Origin: JABDIP01 sp965250245
GTDB lineage: Bacteria; Pseudomonadota; Alphaproteobacteria; DSM-16000; Inquilinaceae
NCBI GenBank assembly: GCA_965250245.1
Contig: OZ252296.1
Span: 62,001 to 126,000 of the forward strand
Reading direction: 5' to 3'
DNA length: 64,000 nucleotides
Shown in pieces: positions 43,086-51,892 of this stretch. The notes under the pieces were generated by a model that was not told the DNA's origin, searched no databases, and was given only the letters and a program-made list of their open reading frames with translations. How positions within the stretch are numbered: the stretch's first letter is position 1; every line of letters begins with the position of its first letter. Position numbers and translations under genes: made by a program.

Positions 43086-44108
43086 CTAGCGCCAACCCAC
43101 GCGATCGAAGATCTGCACGGCAGTCGGGTTGCCGCTGCCCAGCAGGGCCGCATTCAGGGTGTCTTCCTTGAAACTCCCCCACTCGGCGATCGGGCCGGTG
43201 ACGGGAACGCTCGGGTCGACGGGATACTCGTTGTTGCCCTCGGCGAACAGCCGCTGCGCCTCGGGGCTTGTCAGGTATTCCAGGAACATCGTGGCGCCGT
43301 CCGGGTTGGGCGCGTTCGCCACAACGCCGCCGCCGCTGATGTTCACATGGGTGCCGCGCCCGTCCTGGTTCGGAAACAGGATGGAGACCTTGCCGGCCGG
43401 CTCGCTCTCGCCGGGATCGCTGGACGAGATCATCCGGCCCCAATAATAGGTGTTGGCCACGGCCACGTCGCATTCGCCGGCGGCGACGCCCTTGATCTGC
43501 GCCCGGTCGTTGCCGGCCGGGTCGCGGGCGAAATGCTCGACCACGCCGGCGGCCCAGTTCTCGGCGTTCGCCTCGCCATGGGCGGCGATCACGGAGGCCA
43601 GCAGCGACTGGTTGTAGATGTTGCCCGAGCTGCGGATGCAGACGCTGCCGTCAAATCGGGCGAGGTCCTCGTAGCTGTCGACGCCCGCCGGCGGCCCGTC
43701 CTCGGTCGCGTAGTAGATCACCCGCGCCCGCTTCGACAGGCCGAACCAATGGCCGTCCGGATGGCGCAGATGCTCGGGCACCCGGCTGTCCAGAACGTCG
43801 GAGGACACCGGCTGGAACAGCCCGGCCTGGTCGGCGCGCCACAGCCGGCCGGCATCGACGGTGATCAGCACGTCGGCGGGGCTGTTGGCCCCCTCGGCGA
43901 TGATCCGCTCGATCAGCTCGTCGGCGCTGCCTTCGATCAGGTTGACGGCAATGCCGGTCTGGTCGGTGAAGTTCTCATACAGCGCGATGTCGGTGTCGTA
44001 GTGGCGCGAGGAGTAGACGTTGATCTCCTGCGCCTGCGCGCTGCCGGCGGCAAGCCCCATCGCCAACGCCGTCGCGGCCAGGCGGAACCTTTCTCTCGTG
44101 CGGGTCAT
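43086..44108 (-). CDS. fbpA: Ferric iron ABC transporter substrate-binding protein
   Basis: A 340-residue periplasmic Fe3+-binding protein of the FutA/FbpA group. The signal peptide runs to residue 26 (SAQA). The mature chain opens 'QEINVYSSRHYDTDIALYENFTDQTGI', typical of ferric-binding proteins, and carries the paired tyrosines in 'VANTYYWGRM' that ligate iron, plus 'SKRARVIYYATED' and 'NISGGGVVANAPNPDGA'. Two inverted-repeat boxes lie upstream at 44131 and 44191. A strong terminator follows, so it is a single-gene transcript. Its partner is presumably the permease at 40282. Confidence 0.94.
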   Translation of the reverse strand: MTRTRERFRLAATALAMGLAAGSAQAQEINVYSSRHYDTDIALYENFTDQTGIAVNLIEGSADELIERIIAEGANSPADVLITVDAGRLWRADQAGLFQPVSSDVLDSRVPEHLRHPDGHWFGLSKRARVIYYATEDGPPAGVDSYEDLARFDGSVCIRSSGNIYNQSLLASVIAAHGEANAENWAAGVVEHFARDPAGNDRAQIKGVAAGECDVAVANTYYWGRMISSSDPGESEPAGKVSILFPNQDGRGTHVNISGGGVVANAPNPDGATMFLEYLTSPEAQRLFAEGNNEYPVDPSVPVTGPIAEWGSFKEDTLNAALLGSGNPTAVQIFDRVGWR

Positions 44109-44130
44109 GGTCGTCGCTCGTTATCGTTAA

Positions 44131-44145
44131 TGCGAGTCATTCGCA
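44131..44145 (-). promoter_or_regulatory. Iron-box-like inverted repeat, proximal
   Basis: TGCGAGTCATTCGCA, a TGCGA-N5-TCGCA inverted repeat, lies 23 bases upstream of the fbpA start. With the 44191 copy it makes a paired operator. Confidence 0.65.
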
Positions 44146-44190
44146 AGTGAGCGCGATCATACAGCGCGGCGCGGCCGGCGCAAGTGAAAA

Positions 44191-44205
44191 TGCGAATTGT
44201 TCGCA
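44191..44205 (-). promoter_or_regulatory. Iron-box-like inverted repeat, distal
   Basis: TGCGAATTGTTCGCA has perfect TGCGA/TCGCA arms. It lies five bases beyond the cobT stop and 83 bases upstream of fbpA, centred 60 bases from the proximal box. Confidence 0.65.
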
Positions 44206-44210
44206 GAAGA

Positions 44211-46085
44211 TCAGCCGGCGGCGGACAGCCTGCGTGGCCGGACGGTGCGGACCGGGCGGATGTCCTCGTCGAACAGCTCGGCCAGCTTGTCGATCATGGT
44301 GCCGCCAAGCTGTTCCGCGTCGACGATGGTGACGGCGCGGCGGTAGTAGCGGGTGACGTCGTGGCCGATGCCGATGGCGACCAGCTCGACCGGGGAGCGG
44401 GTCTCGATCCAGTCGATCACCTGCTTCAGGTGCTTTTCCAGATAGTTGCCGGAATTGACCGACAGGGTGCTGTCGTCCACCGGCGCGCCGTCCGAGATCA
44501 CCATCAGGATCTGCCGCTGCTCCTGCCGGGCGATCAGCCGGTTGTGGGCCCAGAGCAGGGCCTCGCCGTCGATGTTCTCCTTCAGCACTCCTTCGCGCAG
44601 CATCAGGCCCAGATTGCGGCGGGCCCGGCGCCAGGGGGCATCGGCGGGCTTGTAGACGATGTGGCGCAGATCGTTGAGCCGGCCGGGGCGCGGCGGCTTG
44701 CCGGACTGGATCCATTTCTCGCGCGAGATGCCGCCTTTCCAGGCGCGGGTGGTGAAGCCGAGGATCTCGACCTTGACGCCGCAGCGCTCCAGGGTCCGGG
44801 CCAGGATGTCAGCGCTCATCGCCGCGATGGTGATCGGCCGGCCGCGCATGGACCCGGAATTGTCGATCAGCAGGGTGACGACCGTGTCGCGGAACTCCAT
44901 GTCGGTTTCCTGCTTGAACGACAGCGGCGTCAGCGGGTTGACGACGACCCGGGCGAGACGGCCGGAATCCAGCAGGCCCTCCTCCAGGTCGAACACCCAG
45001 GCGCGGGTCTGCTTGGCCAGCAGCCGGCGCTGCAGCCGGTTGGCCAGCTTGGCGATCACCCCCTGCATGTGCACCAGCTGGTGGTCCAGCATCAGCCGCA
45101 ATCGGGTCAGCTCGTCCGGATCGCACAGCTCGCCGGCCTCGACGACCTCGTCATGCTCCGTGGTGAAGGCGCGATAGCCCTGGGAGTCGGGATCGTTGCG
45201 GCGGCCGGCATCGGGATGCCAGGGATGGCCCGGCGCGTCCGGGTCGTCCAGCCCCATCTCCTGTTCCAGGTCGGAATCGGTCTGCTCGTACTCGCCGTCG
45301 GTGTCGGCCTCGTCGCCCTGCTGCGGCTCGCTGTCCATCGCCTCGCTGTCGGCGGAGACCTCCTCGCCCTGGCGCTCGCCGCTGTCCGGGGTGTCGGCGT
45401 TGTTCTCGTCCTCGCCCTCATCCTCCTGCTCGTCGAGCTCCGGCTGCTCCTCCGGGCCGACATCCATGTCGAGGTCGGCCAGCAATTGCCGGGCGGCGGT
45501 GGCATAGGCGTCCTGATCGTCGATCACGTCGCAGAGCCGGTCGAGGTCGCGGCCGACCTTGCCGTCGATCACCGGGCGCCAGAGATCGACTGCGCCGCGG
45601 GCGGCGGGCGGCGGCTTCTGGCCGGTGAGGGCCTCGCGGGCCACCAGCCGCATGATCTCGGCCAGCGGCGCCTGCTCGCGCTCGGTCACCCGGTCGAAGC
45701 CCTGGCGGCGATAGCGGTCCTCCAGCGCTGCGGAGAGGTTGTCGGCGACGCCGACCATCTGGCTCGCCCCGATCGCCTCGCAGCGCGCCTGTTCCAGCGC
45801 CTCGAAGGCGGCCCGGGCGGTCTCGCCGGTCGGCATGCGGGCATTGTGCAGCTCGGCATTGTGGTGCCTCAGGCGCAACGCGACCGCATCGGCCGCGCCG
45901 CGCAGCTTCGACACCTCGGATGCCGTCGGCAGGCGCGACGGGGAGGGCAGCCTCGCCCGGGTGCCGGCCACGCCGGCCGGCTCGCCGCCGAAGCTGACGG
46001 TCACCTCGCCATTCTCGGCGATGGCCCTCAGACAGGCCGATGTGGCGCGCTTGAGGGTCTCGGCCGGGCTGTCGTCTTCGGCCAT
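44211..46085 (-). CDS. cobT: Aerobic cobaltochelatase subunit CobT
   Basis: A 624-residue subunit of the CobNST complex that inserts Co2+ into hydrogenobyrinic acid a,c-diamide during aerobic B12 synthesis. The N-terminal helical part is followed by a long Asp/Glu-rich segment (about residues 205-290), typical of CobT. The C-terminal von Willebrand A domain has the metal-dependent adhesion motif DNSGS in 'TLLIDNSGSMRGRPI', with 'ISDGAPVDDS' further on. It forms the chaperone pair with CobS encoded seven bases upstream. CobN is not in the window. Confidence 0.96.
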   Translation of the reverse strand: MAEDDSPAETLKRATSACLRAIAENGEVTVSFGGEPAGVAGTRARLPSPSRLPTASEVSKLRGAADAVALRLRHHNAELHNARMPTGETARAAFEALEQARCEAIGASQMVGVADNLSAALEDRYRRQGFDRVTEREQAPLAEIMRLVAREALTGQKPPPAARGAVDLWRPVIDGKVGRDLDRLCDVIDDQDAYATAARQLLADLDMDVGPEEQPELDEQEDEGEDENNADTPDSGERQGEEVSADSEAMDSEPQQGDEADTDGEYEQTDSDLEQEMGLDDPDAPGHPWHPDAGRRNDPDSQGYRAFTTEHDEVVEAGELCDPDELTRLRLMLDHQLVHMQGVIAKLANRLQRRLLAKQTRAWVFDLEEGLLDSGRLARVVVNPLTPLSFKQETDMEFRDTVVTLLIDNSGSMRGRPITIAAMSADILARTLERCGVKVEILGFTTRAWKGGISREKWIQSGKPPRPGRLNDLRHIVYKPADAPWRRARRNLGLMLREGVLKENIDGEALLWAHNRLIARQEQRQILMVISDGAPVDDSTLSVNSGNYLEKHLKQVIDWIETRSPVELVAIGIGHDVTRYYRRAVTIVDAEQLGGTMIDKLAELFDEDIRPVRTVRPRRLSAAG

Positions 46086-46092
46086 GGGTGGG

Positions 46093-47079
46093 TCAGGCCG
46101 AGGCGGTCTGCAGGCCGGTCTCCGGCAGCTCGGTGCCGAAGCAGCGCTGGTAGAACTCCGCCACCACCGGCCGTTCGATCTCGTCGCACTTGTTCAGGAA
46201 CGTCGTGCGGAAGGCGAAGGCCACGTCGCCGCCGAAGATGTCGGTGTTCTCCGCCCAGGTGATCACGGTGCGCGGCGACATGACGGTGGAGATGTCGCCC
46301 GCCACGAAGCCGGCCCGGGTCAGATCGGCGACCCGCACCATGGCGCTGACCATCTCGCGGCCTTCCTCGGTGTCGTAGTGCGGCGTCTTGGCCAGGACGA
46401 TCTCGCATTCCTCGTCATGCGGCAGATAGTTCAGGGTCGCAACGATGTTCCAGCGGTCCATCTGGCCCTGGTTGATCTGCTGGGTGCCGTGATAGAGGCC
46501 GGTGGTGTCGCCGAGGCCGACCGTGTTGGCAGTGGAGAACAGACGGAACGCCTTGTGCGGCCGGATCACCTTGTTCTGGTCCAGCAGGGTCATCTTGCCC
46601 TCGACCTCCAGCACCCGCTGGATCACGAACATCACGTCCGGGCGGCCGGCATCGTATTCGTCGAACACCAGGGCGCAGGGGTGCTGCAGCGCCCAGGGCA
46701 GCAGGCCTTCGCGGTATTCGGTCACCTGCTTGCCGTCGCGCAGCACGATGGCGTCCTTGCCGACCAGGTCGATGCGGCTGATGTGGCTGTCCAGGTTGAC
46801 CCGCACGCAGGGCCAGTTCAGCCGGGCGGCGACCTGCTCGATATGGGTCGACTTGCCGGTGCCGTGATAGCCCTGGATCATGACGCGGCGGTTATGGGCG
46901 AAGCCGGCCAGGATCGCCATGGTGGTGTCGTGGTCGAAGCGGTAGGCGTCGTCGACTTCCGGCACATATTCGTTGCGGTCGCTGAAGGCCGGGACCTGCA
47001 TGTCGGAGTCGAACCCGAAGGTCTGGCGGATGGAGACCTGCAGGTCGGGCACGCTCTCGTGCGTCATTTCCAGGGGCAT
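46093..47079 (-). CDS. cobS: Aerobic cobaltochelatase subunit CobS
   Basis: A 328-residue AAA+ ATPase, the motor subunit of cobaltochelatase. It carries Walker A 'QGYHGTGKST' (about residues 69-78), Walker B 'ALVFDEYDAGRPDVMF', sensor 'RLFSTANTVGLGDTTGLYHGTQQINQGQMDRW' and arginine-finger regions of the MoxR-like clade. The N-terminal 'RQTFGFDSDMQVPAFSDRNEYVPEVD' matches CobS. It is co-transcribed with cobT. Adenosylcobalamin made by this pathway is the cofactor of the mutase at 1405. Confidence 0.97.
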   Translation of the reverse strand: MPLEMTHESVPDLQVSIRQTFGFDSDMQVPAFSDRNEYVPEVDDAYRFDHDTTMAILAGFAHNRRVMIQGYHGTGKSTHIEQVAARLNWPCVRVNLDSHISRIDLVGKDAIVLRDGKQVTEYREGLLPWALQHPCALVFDEYDAGRPDVMFVIQRVLEVEGKMTLLDQNKVIRPHKAFRLFSTANTVGLGDTTGLYHGTQQINQGQMDRWNIVATLNYLPHDEECEIVLAKTPHYDTEEGREMVSAMVRVADLTRAGFVAGDISTVMSPRTVITWAENTDIFGGDVAFAFRTTFLNKCDEIERPVVAEFYQRCFGTELPETGLQTASA

Positions 47080-47134
47080 TGGCCGTCAATCCAAAATGTA
47101 AGAGGTTTCAGTCTGTGCGCCGTTTGGGGCGGTT

Positions 47135-47698
47135 TCAGGATGCAAAGCTGGCCTTCAGGATGCCGAAGGCACGATTGATCGATTTCAGCTTCTCCTCCGA
47201 TTCCTTCGAGCCGCCATTGGCGTCCGGATGGTGCTCTTTCACAAGCGCCTTGTAGCGCGCTTTGATCTCAGCGAACCCGACCGGCGCAGTCAGGTCCAAC
47301 TCAGCCAGCGCCCGGTCTTCCTCTGTCGCGGGCGGTGGCCGGGGCGGGGCCTTGTACTGGTAGCCGTCACCGGGTCCGAAATCCCGGTCCAGCGCCGCCC
47401 GCAACCGTTCCTCATGGGCCCGCCAGCCGCCCATCGGCCAGGTCTGGCGGTTCCAAACCGTGTCGAATCGGACCATCCGCTCGATCTCGAGATCGGACAG
47501 CCCTTCGTAATAGTTCCAGCTCTTGTTGTACTCGCGAACATGGTCGAGGCAAAACCAATAGTATTCCCGCAATTGGTCGCGGGATTTGGGCGCGCGGAAT
47601 TCGCCGCGCTCCTGGCAGCCCGGATGGTCGCAGCGCCGTCCCGCGGTTTTCGGCCGAAAATCGAAGGACAGCTTGGCTTCACGCTTCTGTGCCCGCAT
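47135..47698 (-). CDS. J-domain protein with N-terminal zinc-like motif
   Basis: A 187-residue protein with a C-terminal J domain (about residues 130-187) containing the HPD triad in 'VKEHHPDANGG', which would stimulate DnaK. The N-terminal half has 'RRCDHPGCQERGEFRAP' followed by 'YYWFCLDHVREYNKSWNYY', giving Cys-x4-Cys and Cys-x2-His spaced like a small zinc finger. This reversed layout (J domain last) differs from DnaJ itself but is common upstream of cobS in alphaproteobacteria, as far as I recall. It is divergent from the BolA gene. Confidence 0.88.
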   Translation of the reverse strand: MRAQKREAKLSFDFRPKTAGRRCDHPGCQERGEFRAPKSRDQLREYYWFCLDHVREYNKSWNYYEGLSDLEIERMVRFDTVWNRQTWPMGGWRAHEERLRAALDRDFGPGDGYQYKAPPRPPPATEEDRALAELDLTAPVGFAEIKARYKALVKEHHPDANGGSKESEEKLKSINRAFGILKASFAS

Positions 47699-47844
47699 GC
47701 CTCAAGTATGGTCGTGGCGCTGGTCACTGGCAAGGGTAGGACGGCCGCTTCAAGGGAGCGTTAAGAGCCCTGGCGACGGGCTTGAATCGCCGGCCCGCGA
47801 CCCCCAATCTGGCGGTCATCGGGCCAATTCGAAGGGGCGAATCG

Positions 47845-48126
47845 ATGCACGTCGCCAACCGCATTCGCGACAAGTTGACCACCGCGCTGGCGCCCACCCG
47901 GCTGGAGCTGGAGGACGACAGCGCCAGCCATGCCGGCCATGCGGGGCATGACGGGCGCGGCGAGAGCCATTTCAACCTGATCGTGGTCTCCGAGGCGTTC
48001 GAGGGCCTGTCCCGGGTGGAACGCCAGCGCCGGGTCTACGGCATCCTGGCGGAGGAGCTGGCCGACCGGGTCCACGCCCTGTCGCTGCGCACCCTGACCC
48101 CGGCAGAGGATCGCGGCGCCGGCTGA
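47845..48126 (+). CDS. BolA family protein
   Basis: A 93-residue BolA/IbaG-type protein. The conserved core 'SHFNLIVVSEAFEGLSRVERQRRVYGILAEEL' and 'RVHALSLRTLTP' contains the helix-turn-helix-like region and the invariant His (HAL). A His/Gly-rich insertion, 'ASHAGHAGHDGRGE', precedes the SHF block and may supply metal ligands. BolA proteins pair with monothiol glutaredoxins to handle 2Fe-2S clusters. ATG 47845 has AAGGGG upstream. It converges with the DUF2889 gene, leaving one base between stops. Confidence 0.92.
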   Translation: MHVANRIRDKLTTALAPTRLELEDDSASHAGHAGHDGRGESHFNLIVVSEAFEGLSRVERQRRVYGILAEELADRVHALSLRTLTPAEDRGAG

Positions 48127-48127
48127 G

Positions 48128-48697
48128 CTATTCCGCGGCGCGGTCGCCGGTATAGGCCTCCGGCCAATACCGCTTCACGATCTCCCCGTCGCTGGCATAG
48201 GCGTGGCAGGTATTGAGCAGCGCCGGTCGCTTCGATCGCGTGTCCTCGCCGCGCTCCACCTTTTCCCGGTGCAGGATCGGGTAGACGGTCTGGAAGGCGG
48301 TGGTGGCGAGCGGCCCCAACAGCTCCACCAGATGGGTGCAGCCATGCACGCCGCCCAGCGCCTCGCGCACCCTGCGGGTGAAGCCGGGACGGATCGACAG
48401 CCCGACCAGCCGCTGGAAGTTGGGCGTGATGTCGCCGCACAGATGGTAGGGCCCGTTATCCGTCACCGCCTCGGCCGCGGTGATGGTCAGGCCGTCATCG
48501 ACGGTGATCCTCAGCCACATGTCGTGCAACGGCTCGCCCGGCTCGATGGTGCCACGATAATCGTTGGTGAACGGGTAGGATTTGACGTCGGTCAGGTGGC
48601 CCTCGATGTCCCATTGCCCGTCGGCGCGGCGAAAGCCGCGGCATTCGACGGTTCGGGTGTGGATGTGCTCACGCTCGGTGGGGGCGGACAAAGGCAT
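48128..48697 (-). CDS. DUF2889 domain-containing protein
   Basis: A 189-residue soluble protein. 'REHIHTRTVECRGFRRADGQWDIEGHLTDVKSYPF' and 'PLHDMWLRITVDDGLTITAAEAVTDNGPYHLC' are the family opening, and 'GLSIRPGFTRRVREALGGVHGCTHLVELLGPLATTAFQTVYP' the central block with conserved His and Cys. ATG 48697 has GGAG nine bases upstream. DUF2889 proteins are found near tricarboxylate and aromatic catabolic genes in some bacteria, without a proven reaction. Here it lies 84 bases from the CorC-type gene on the same strand. Confidence 0.85.
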   Translation of the reverse strand: MPLSAPTEREHIHTRTVECRGFRRADGQWDIEGHLTDVKSYPFTNDYRGTIEPGEPLHDMWLRITVDDGLTITAAEAVTDNGPYHLCGDITPNFQRLVGLSIRPGFTRRVREALGGVHGCTHLVELLGPLATTAFQTVYPILHREKVERGEDTRSKRPALLNTCHAYASDGEIVKRYWPEAYTGDRAAE

Positions 48698-48780
48698 CGC
48701 AATACGCTCCGCGGCCGCCGGACTGGGCGGCCGCACGGGTTTCGGGGTTTCCCTGTATGTGACCGGGCGCTCGCGACCGG

Positions 48781-50085
48781 TCAAGCCTGGGCGTTGTCGT
48801 TGCCGGCCAGTTCGGGCTCGGCCGCGGCCGGCGGCAGGACACGGATCGAGGTGATCTGGTGGCGCTGGCGGCGCAGGATCTCGAAGCGGAAGCCGTAGAA
48901 GGTGAAGGTCTGGCCGACCTCGGGGATGCGCCGCGCCTCGTGCAGCACCAGCCCGGCGAGCGTCGAGGCCTCCTCGTCCGGCAGGCGCCATTCGAACTCG
49001 CGGTTCAGATCGCGAATCGTCACCGTGCCGTCGACGATGTAGCTGCCATTGGGCTGGCGCCGCACGCCGGCGACCGGCAAATCGTGCTCGTCATCGATCT
49101 CGCCGACGATCTCCTCCAGGATGTCCTCCAGGGTCACGACGCCCTGCAGGCTGCCATATTCGTCCACCACCAGCGCGAAATGCTCCCGCCGGGCGCGGAA
49201 CTCCTGCAACTGGTCCTGCAGGCTGGTGGTGTCCGGGATGAACCAGGGCTTCGACGCGATCTCGCGGATGTTCAGCTCCTCCGGATCGTCGCCATGGGCC
49301 TTCACGGCGCGCAGCACGTCCTTGGCATGCAGCACGCCGACCACGTTGTCCGGGTCGTCCTGCCAGATCGGCAGCCGCGTGTAGGGACTCTGCAGCACCG
49401 CGTCGAGCGCCTCGCCCGGCGGCAACGCCGCGTCGATCGCCTCGACATTGCGCCGATGGGTCATGATCTCGGAGACCTCGACATCGGCCAGGTCCAGGAT
49501 CGAGCGCAGCATGGCGCGCTCCTGCTTGGTCTCCTCCTCCGGCCCGACATGCAGTTCGATGGCGCCGCGCAACTCGTCGACATAGTCGGTCATGCCAACG
49601 GTGCGGAAATCCGACGAGAAGATTTTCAGCAGGGCGCCGACCAGCCAGCTGATGGCGGCGGTGATGGGCGCCAGGATGAAGACGACGATCCGCATCGCCG
49701 GCGCCACGTTCAGCGCCATCTTTTCCGAGCGATGGATGGCGTAGGTCTTGGGCAGCACCTCGGCGAAGATCAGCACCAGCAGGGTCATCACCACCGTGGC
49801 CACCGGCACCGCGGCATCGCCGACCAGGGTGATCAGGGCACTGGTCGCCAGCGCCGAGGCCAGGATGTTGACCAGGTTGTTGCCCAGCAGGATGGCGCCG
49901 ATCAACCGCTCCTTGTTCTCACGCAGGGCATTGACCGTGACGGCGCGGGCATTGCCGTCCTGCTCCAACTGGTGCATGCGGGCGCGGCTGGCGGCTGTCA
50001 TGGCCGTCTCCGAGCCGGAAAAGAAGCCGGACAGGATCAGCAGCGCCAGGATGGCGGCAAGGCTGAGGGCGATGTTCAGATCCAT
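48781..50085 (-). CDS. CorC/HlyC-type protein (DUF21, CBS pair, CorC_HlyC)
   Basis: A 434-residue CNNM/CorB-like membrane protein. The DUF21 domain (about residues 5-185, four hydrophobic segments, 'SGFFSGSETAMTAASRARMHQLEQDG', 'LLGNNLVNILASALATS') is followed by two CBS domains (about 205-325, 'MTHRRNVEAI' and 'FALVVDEYGSLQGVVTLEDILEEIVGEI'). A C-terminal transporter-associated domain has 'DLNREFEWRLPDEEASTLAGLVLH'. Homologs transport Mg2+ or act in magnesium/cobalt homeostasis. ATG 50085 has GGAG eight bases upstream. It is downstream of aroB in the same direction. Confidence 0.92.
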   Translation of the reverse strand: MDLNIALSLAAILALLILSGFFSGSETAMTAASRARMHQLEQDGNARAVTVNALRENKERLIGAILLGNNLVNILASALATSALITLVGDAAVPVATVVMTLLVLIFAEVLPKTYAIHRSEKMALNVAPAMRIVVFILAPITAAISWLVGALLKIFSSDFRTVGMTDYVDELRGAIELHVGPEEETKQERAMLRSILDLADVEVSEIMTHRRNVEAIDAALPPGEALDAVLQSPYTRLPIWQDDPDNVVGVLHAKDVLRAVKAHGDDPEELNIREIASKPWFIPDTTSLQDQLQEFRARREHFALVVDEYGSLQGVVTLEDILEEIVGEIDDEHDLPVAGVRRQPNGSYIVDGTVTIRDLNREFEWRLPDEEASTLAGLVLHEARRIPEVGQTFTFYGFRFEILRRQRHQITSIRVLPPAAAEPELAGNDNAQA

Positions 50086-50140
50086 CAGAGGGACTCCAAG
50101 GGCGTAGGCGCCGTCCTCCGGCGCGCGCGGGCCGGACGGG

Positions 50141-51244
50141 TCACTGGGCCGCGATCGCGGCGTCCAGGACCGCGGCGGCCTCGGCAGGGTCGATATCGGT
50201 GGCGACGAAGGCGTTTCCAAGGCCCCGGGCAAGCACGAAGGCGATACGGCCGTCGGTAACCTTCTTGTCGCGGGCCATGTGCGCCATCAGCCGGTCGGTC
50301 GACCACTCCCCTTCCGGCAACGCCACCGGCAGGCCGACGGCGGCAAGATGGCGCCGCAGCCGGTCGGTGTCCTCCGCCGGGCAGAGGCCGAGCCGCGCCG
50401 ACAGGTCGAAGGCCATGACCATCCCGATGGCAACCGCCTCGCCATGCAGCAGGGCGTCGCCATAGCCGGTTTCCGCCTCCAGCGCATGGGCGAAGGTGTG
50501 GCCGAGATTGAGCAGCGCCCGTCTGCCGGCCTCCCGCTCGTCATCCGCGACGATGGCGGCCTTGGCCTCGCAACTCGTCCGGACGGCGTAGGCCAGTTTG
50601 TCGGCATCACCGGCCAGCAGGGCGGCGCCGTTCTCCTCGAGCCACGCGAAGAAGTCCGGGTCGCCGAGCGCGCCGTATTTGACGACCTCCGCGTAGCCGG
50701 CCCGGCGCTGGCGGTCCGGCAGGCTTTCCAGCGCGCCGACATCGGCGATCACCAGCCGCGGCTGGTAGAAGCTGCCGATCAGGTTCTTGCCCTGCCGACT
50801 GTTGATCCCGGTTTTGCCGCCGACGGCGCTGTCGACCTGGGCCAGCAGCGTGGTGGGGATCTGGACGTATGGCAGGCCGCGGAGCGCAATCGAGGCGGCG
50901 AACCCGCCCAGGTCGCCGACCACGCCGCCGCCCAGCGCGATCACCGTCACCGAACGCTCGATCCCCCAATCCAGCATGCGGTCGAGCACCTTGCCGAGCG
51001 GCGCCAGCGATTTGGTCGCCTCGCCGGCCGGCAGCACGATGTCCTCGTGGCCGATGCCGGCGGCATCGAGGGATGCCGCGAGCGCCGGCAGGTGCAGCGC
51101 GGCCACGGTCTCGTCGGTGATGACGATGGCGCGCGGCACCGCCATCAGCGGGCCGAGCAGGGACTCGGCCTGCTCGATCAGGCCGGTTCCGATGTGAATG
51201 TCGTAGCTGCGCGCGCCCAGGGCGACGCGCACGGTCTCGGTCAT
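50141..51244 (-). CDS. aroB: 3-Dehydroquinate synthase
   Basis: A 367-residue enzyme that cyclises DAHP to 3-dehydroquinate, step two of the shikimate pathway, using NAD+ and a divalent metal. 'TVIALGGGVVGDLGGFAASIALRGLPYVQIPTTLLAQVDSAVGGKTGIN' is the unmistakable NAD/substrate core. Metal ligands come from 'AGYAEVVKYG', 'LNLGHTFAHALE' and 'LLHGEAVAIGM'. It is encoded just after aroK, in the usual aroK-aroB order, with 75 bases between. Confidence 0.98.
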   Translation of the reverse strand: MTETVRVALGARSYDIHIGTGLIEQAESLLGPLMAVPRAIVITDETVAALHLPALAASLDAAGIGHEDIVLPAGEATKSLAPLGKVLDRMLDWGIERSVTVIALGGGVVGDLGGFAASIALRGLPYVQIPTTLLAQVDSAVGGKTGINSRQGKNLIGSFYQPRLVIADVGALESLPDRQRRAGYAEVVKYGALGDPDFFAWLEENGAALLAGDADKLAYAVRTSCEAKAAIVADDEREAGRRALLNLGHTFAHALEAETGYGDALLHGEAVAIGMVMAFDLSARLGLCPAEDTDRLRRHLAAVGLPVALPEGEWSTDRLMAHMARDKKVTDGRIAFVLARGLGNAFVATDIDPAEAAAVLDAAIAAQ

Positions 51245-51319
51245 GGGGTCGATCGCTTCGCTCAGCTTTGGGTTCCGCTGTTTAGCGCATTATCGGCCGG
51301 TGCGAAATCGGCCGCCGGC

Positions 51320-51892
51320 TCACAGCTCCTCTGATGCGTCTTCCCGCTGCAGGAAGTCCGCGAGGGCTGCCAGGGCCACTCCTACGGTGTCGTCCAGCGG
51401 ACCGTCCCGGCTGTCGATCGTGATGTCGGTGCGGGCATAGACCGGATAACGCTCATCCATGAGCTTGGACAGGATCTCGCGCCGGTTGCCCTGCTTCAGC
51501 AGCGGCCGGTTGTTGCGCCGGCCGGTGCGCGCCACCAGCAGGTCCAGATCGGCGCGCAGCCACAGCGAGATGCCCTGCTCGGCGATGATCTGGCGGGTGT
51601 CCAGGTCCATGAAGGCGCCGCCGCCGGTGGAGATCACATGCGGCGCCTCGCCCAACAGGCGGGCGACGACGCGGCGCTCGACATCGCGGAAGGCCGGCTC
51701 GCCATACATGTCGAAGATGTCCTCGATGGTCAGCCCGGCGGCGCGCTCGATCTCCAGATCCACATCGGCGAAAGGCAGCCCCAGCCGCACCGCCAACCGG
51801 CGGCCCACCGCCGACTTGCCGGCGCCCATCAGCCCGACGATGACCAGCGACCGCGGCAGGGTTGGCGTGTCGTCCGACTTCACGTGGCCCAT
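51320..51892 (-). CDS. aroK: Shikimate kinase
   Basis: A 190-residue P-loop kinase that phosphorylates shikimate. It has Walker A GLMGAGKS (residues 20-27), shikimate-binding 'FADVDLEIERAAG' (Asp) and 'GGGAFMD', the lid Arg region 'ARTGRRNNRPLL' and 'RYPVYARTDITID'. It heads the aroK-aroB-corC run on the minus strand. The 146-base gap to the divergent small membrane protein gene should hold its promoter. Confidence 0.97.
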   Translation of the reverse strand: MGHVKSDDTPTLPRSLVIVGLMGAGKSAVGRRLAVRLGLPFADVDLEIERAAGLTIEDIFDMYGEPAFRDVERRVVARLLGEAPHVISTGGGAFMDLDTRQIIAEQGISLWLRADLDLLVARTGRRNNRPLLKQGNRREILSKLMDERYPVYARTDITIDSRDGPLDDTVGVALAALADFLQREDASEEL

